From: Veillonella_A intestinalis | GTDB taxonomy: Bacteria > Bacillota > Negativicutes > Veillonellales > Veillonellaceae | Length of the DNA: 64,000 bases | Direction: 5' to 3' | Assembly: GCF_943192895.1 (NCBI RefSeq) | Contig: NZ_CALPCB010000004.1 | Location: 1-64,000 of the forward strand | Shown: in pieces, positions 62,452 through 64,000 of the stretch | Layout of the letters: each line of letters opens with the position of its first letter | How positions within the stretch are numbered: position 1 is the first letter of the stretch | The notes under the pieces: model-generated | What the model was told of the DNA's origin: nothing | What the model saw: only the letters and a program-made list of their open reading frames with translations | Database searches by the model: none | Translations under genes and position numbers: made by a program

Positions 62452-63420
62452 TTAATCTTTTTTTAAATACTGTAAAATCAAGGGTTCCCATGATGGAGGC
62501 AGGTTTGTGTGCAGATGTAATAGCTTTTTTGTCATAGGATGGACAAATTGTAGCCCAATCGCATGGAGGGCTTGTTGTGCTAATAAATCTAAGGAACCGC
62601 CATATAAATCATCACCTACGAGGGGATAGCCTAAGTGGGCCATATGAACGCGAATTTGATGTGTTCGACCGGTATGTAATTGAAAGCGAACTAAAGAAAG
62701 CCGTTTATTACGCTTTATGCATTGTACATCCGTATGGGCTGCCTTGCCTTGGCTATCACAACAGCGCTCAATAATACTACCAATTTTTCGTGCAATAGGC
62801 CAATGAATCGTCGCTAAGGGGGCTGGAAAGTACCCATCACACAGAGCTACATAGGTTTTCTTAATAGGATTAGATAGTTTGGTAAAACTATGTTGAACCA
62901 CTGCATTTTTAGCAATAATTACAAGTCCTGATGTGTCTTTATCTAAGCGATGGACTGGATGAAACGCAGCATGGGGTTGTTTAGTTTCTCTATAGTAATG
63001 AATCAAGGCATTAGCTACAGTATGATAGCGTTCTGATGCGGTTGGGTGCATGAGTAGACCAACCGGCTTATTGATAACTAATAGATGTTCATCTTCATAG
63101 ACGATGGGAAGTGCATAATCCCAAGGGGTAAAGGCTGTTTCACGGGTTGGCAAATAGAGTTTCACATGATCACCAGGCTGCAATAATGTATGCCAGTTCT
63201 GTAAAGTGTGGTTTATATATATGAGGCCTTCAGTTCGTAAGCGTCGCCGCATGGCTTGTGAAACACCAGCTTGGCGCACTAGGTGATTGATGGAAACTCG
63301 TGTGGTTAGCGTTGAGTCTATTGGCACGGTTAGTTCTAATAAAGGTGTTCCAAGAGGCATAGGCTCTTTCTTGATTGTATCTGTTTTCGTTGTAAAGTCT
63401 AACTTTGAAATTATAAACAC
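62452..63420 (-). CDS. RluA-family pseudouridine synthase
   Basis: A 322-residue enzyme: an S4-like N-terminal region (about residues 40-90), then the RluA/RluD catalytic domain with the catalytic aspartate in HRLDKDTSGLVIIAKN near residue 160, and HTGRTHQIRVHMAHLGYPLVGDDLYG. It modifies uridines in 23S rRNA; which one is not known. The start is unsure: GTG at 63420 has AAGGAC close by; ATG at 63360 would give a protein 20 residues shorter. A hairpin precedes it at 63453-63480. Confidence 0.88.
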   Translation of the reverse strand: MFIISKLDFTTKTDTIKKEPMPLGTPLLELTVPIDSTLTTRVSINHLVRQAGVSQAMRRRLRTEGLIYINHTLQNWHTLLQPGDHVKLYLPTRETAFTPWDYALPIVYEDEHLLVINKPVGLLMHPTASERYHTVANALIHYYRETKQPHAAFHPVHRLDKDTSGLVIIAKNAVVQHSFTKLSNPIKKTYVALCDGYFPAPLATIHWPIARKIGSIIERCCDSQGKAAHTDVQCIKRNKRLSLVRFQLHTGRTHQIRVHMAHLGYPLVGDDLYGGSLDLLAQQALHAIGLQFVHPMTKKLLHLHTNLPPSWEPLILQYLKKD

Positions 63421-63452
63421 CGTCCTTATTTGACTGTAGCAAGGTGGGGTTG

Positions 63453-63480
63453 GGCCTTTTATCGTTTTAGGATAAAAGCC
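63453..63480 (-). promoter_or_regulatory. leader hairpin of the pseudouridine synthase gene
   Basis: On the minus strand GGCTTTTATC-CTAAAAC-GATAAAAGGCC forms a 10-bp stem with one bulge, and flanking GTGG can pair with CCAC to extend it. It lies about 30 bases upstream of the start and just after a TATAAT-like box (minus, 63506-63501). Role unknown; no T-run follows. Confidence 0.45.
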
Positions 63481-63691
63481 ACAAGCATACCGAATGATTT
63501 ATTATAGCATATCTGAAATGTGTTTAATAATGGTCTAGTGAGGGTGTATAGTAGATTATGATTAACTATGAGCGAAATTGGTAGTTTCATATGCCCTAAC
63601 TATAACCAGTAGTTATTATATAAAAGTAGACCGATTACCTCTAAATAGCGTATAATAATAGTATTATCTAATGAATAGAGGAGGCATACAT

Positions 63692-64000
63692 ATGGCAAAA
63701 GATTGTTCGTTCGATGTAGTGTCGGAAGTGAATATGCAAGAAGTAGATAACGCAGTGAACCAAGCTAAGAAAGAAATTGGTACGCGTTATGATTTCAGAG
63801 GGAGTAAGTCTGAAATTAGCTTAGAAGGGGATACCATTAAGGTGCTTTCTGATGATGAATATAAATTAAATGCTGTAATCGATGTAATTAAGGGTAAAAT
63901 GGTAAAACGTAATGTAGCTCTTAAAAATCTTGATTATGGTAAAGTAGAACCTGCTTCTGGGGCTACTGTACGTCAGGTTATTACGATTAAAAAAGGCATT
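63692..64000 (+). CDS. YajQ-family nucleotide-binding protein, N-terminus (partial)
   Basis: 103 codons up to the right edge of the window. MAKDCSFDVVSEVNMQEVDN and IGTRYDFRGSKSEI are the family start; LKNLDYGKVEPASGATVRQVI continues it (full length is about 162). YajQ proteins bind cyclic di-GMP in Xanthomonas and nucleotides or tRNA elsewhere. The start follows GAGGAGG; a TATAAT box lies at 63651-63656. Confidence 0.93.
   Translation, partial: MAKDCSFDVVSEVNMQEVDNAVNQAKKEIGTRYDFRGSKSEISLEGDTIKVLSDDEYKLNAVIDVIKGKMVKRNVALKNLDYGKVEPASGATVRQVITIKKGI

Overview
The window reads as Veillonella or a close relative: a Firmicute of class Negativicutes with an outer membrane. Three things support this. 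Firmicute-type genes and RNA switches (rapZ-yvcK-whiA, a PyrR-type pyr attenuator, an infC attenuator, a HutP-family protein) sit beside diderm genes (TonB/ExbB/ExbD, a TonB-dependent receptor, phosphoethanolamine transferase and LPS-type glycosyltransferases). The window also opens on the signal peptide and first SLH residues of an OmpM-like porin, the S-layer-homology outer-membrane anchor typical of this class. Base composition is AT-rich throughout. The genus is inferred from gene content, not from a search.

Layout. 1-6.5 kb: porin start (-), a serine recombinase (-), a Cof-type HAD phosphatase, rapZ-yvcK-whiA, and a minimal nucleotidyltransferase with a broken HEPN partner. 6.7-18.4 kb: a haem/iron acquisition island with an exported protein of unknown function, a TonB with a Gly-rich linker, an AraC regulator, exbB-exbD, a HutW/ChuW-like radical SAM haem-opening enzyme, a substrate-binding protein, FecCD permease, ATPase, flavodoxin, and a TonB-dependent receptor behind a perfect 24-bp palindrome. 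Together these form a route from outer-membrane capture, through TonB-driven import and ABC uptake, to anaerobic ring opening of haem. 18.5-27.2 kb: a PyrR-attenuated pyrimidine operon, pyrB-pyrC-carA-carB-pyrK-pyrD. 27.6 kb: a HutP-family protein.

28.1-53.3 kb: a long surface-polysaccharide locus interrupted by infC-rpmI-rplT, which has its own promoter, attenuator and an ATT start codon. The sugar genes supply UDP-glucuronate/galacturonate (ugd, epimerase), UDP-galactofuranose (glf), a dTDP-4-keto-6-deoxyglucose-derived amino sugar (rfbA, rfbB, DegT aminotransferase, no rfbC or rfbD) and probably a CDP-activated polyol (IspD/TarI-like enzyme, SDR, GT2-TagF fusion). A polyprenyl-phosphate sugar transferase starts the chain, a Wzm/Wzt-type ABC pair exports it, and a WaaL/Wzy-like protein probably ligates or polymerises it. 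An internally deleted ISL3 transposase marks past rearrangement.

53.4-64 kb: a Gph-type phosphatase (-), a GH2-family protein that lacks both catalytic glutamates, an EptA-like phosphoethanolamine transferase, a MurJ/SpoVB-type flippase (-), an OFA-family MFS transporter (-) behind a structured leader RNA, class II fructose-bisphosphate aldolase (-), an RluA-type pseudouridine synthase (-) and the start of a YajQ-family protein. I saw no tRNA, rRNA or CRISPR array. The best candidates for something undescribed are the amino-sugar/CDP-polyol module with its ATP-grasp-HAD fusion, the catalytically dead GH2 protein, the leader of the MFS gene, and the haem regulon operators.
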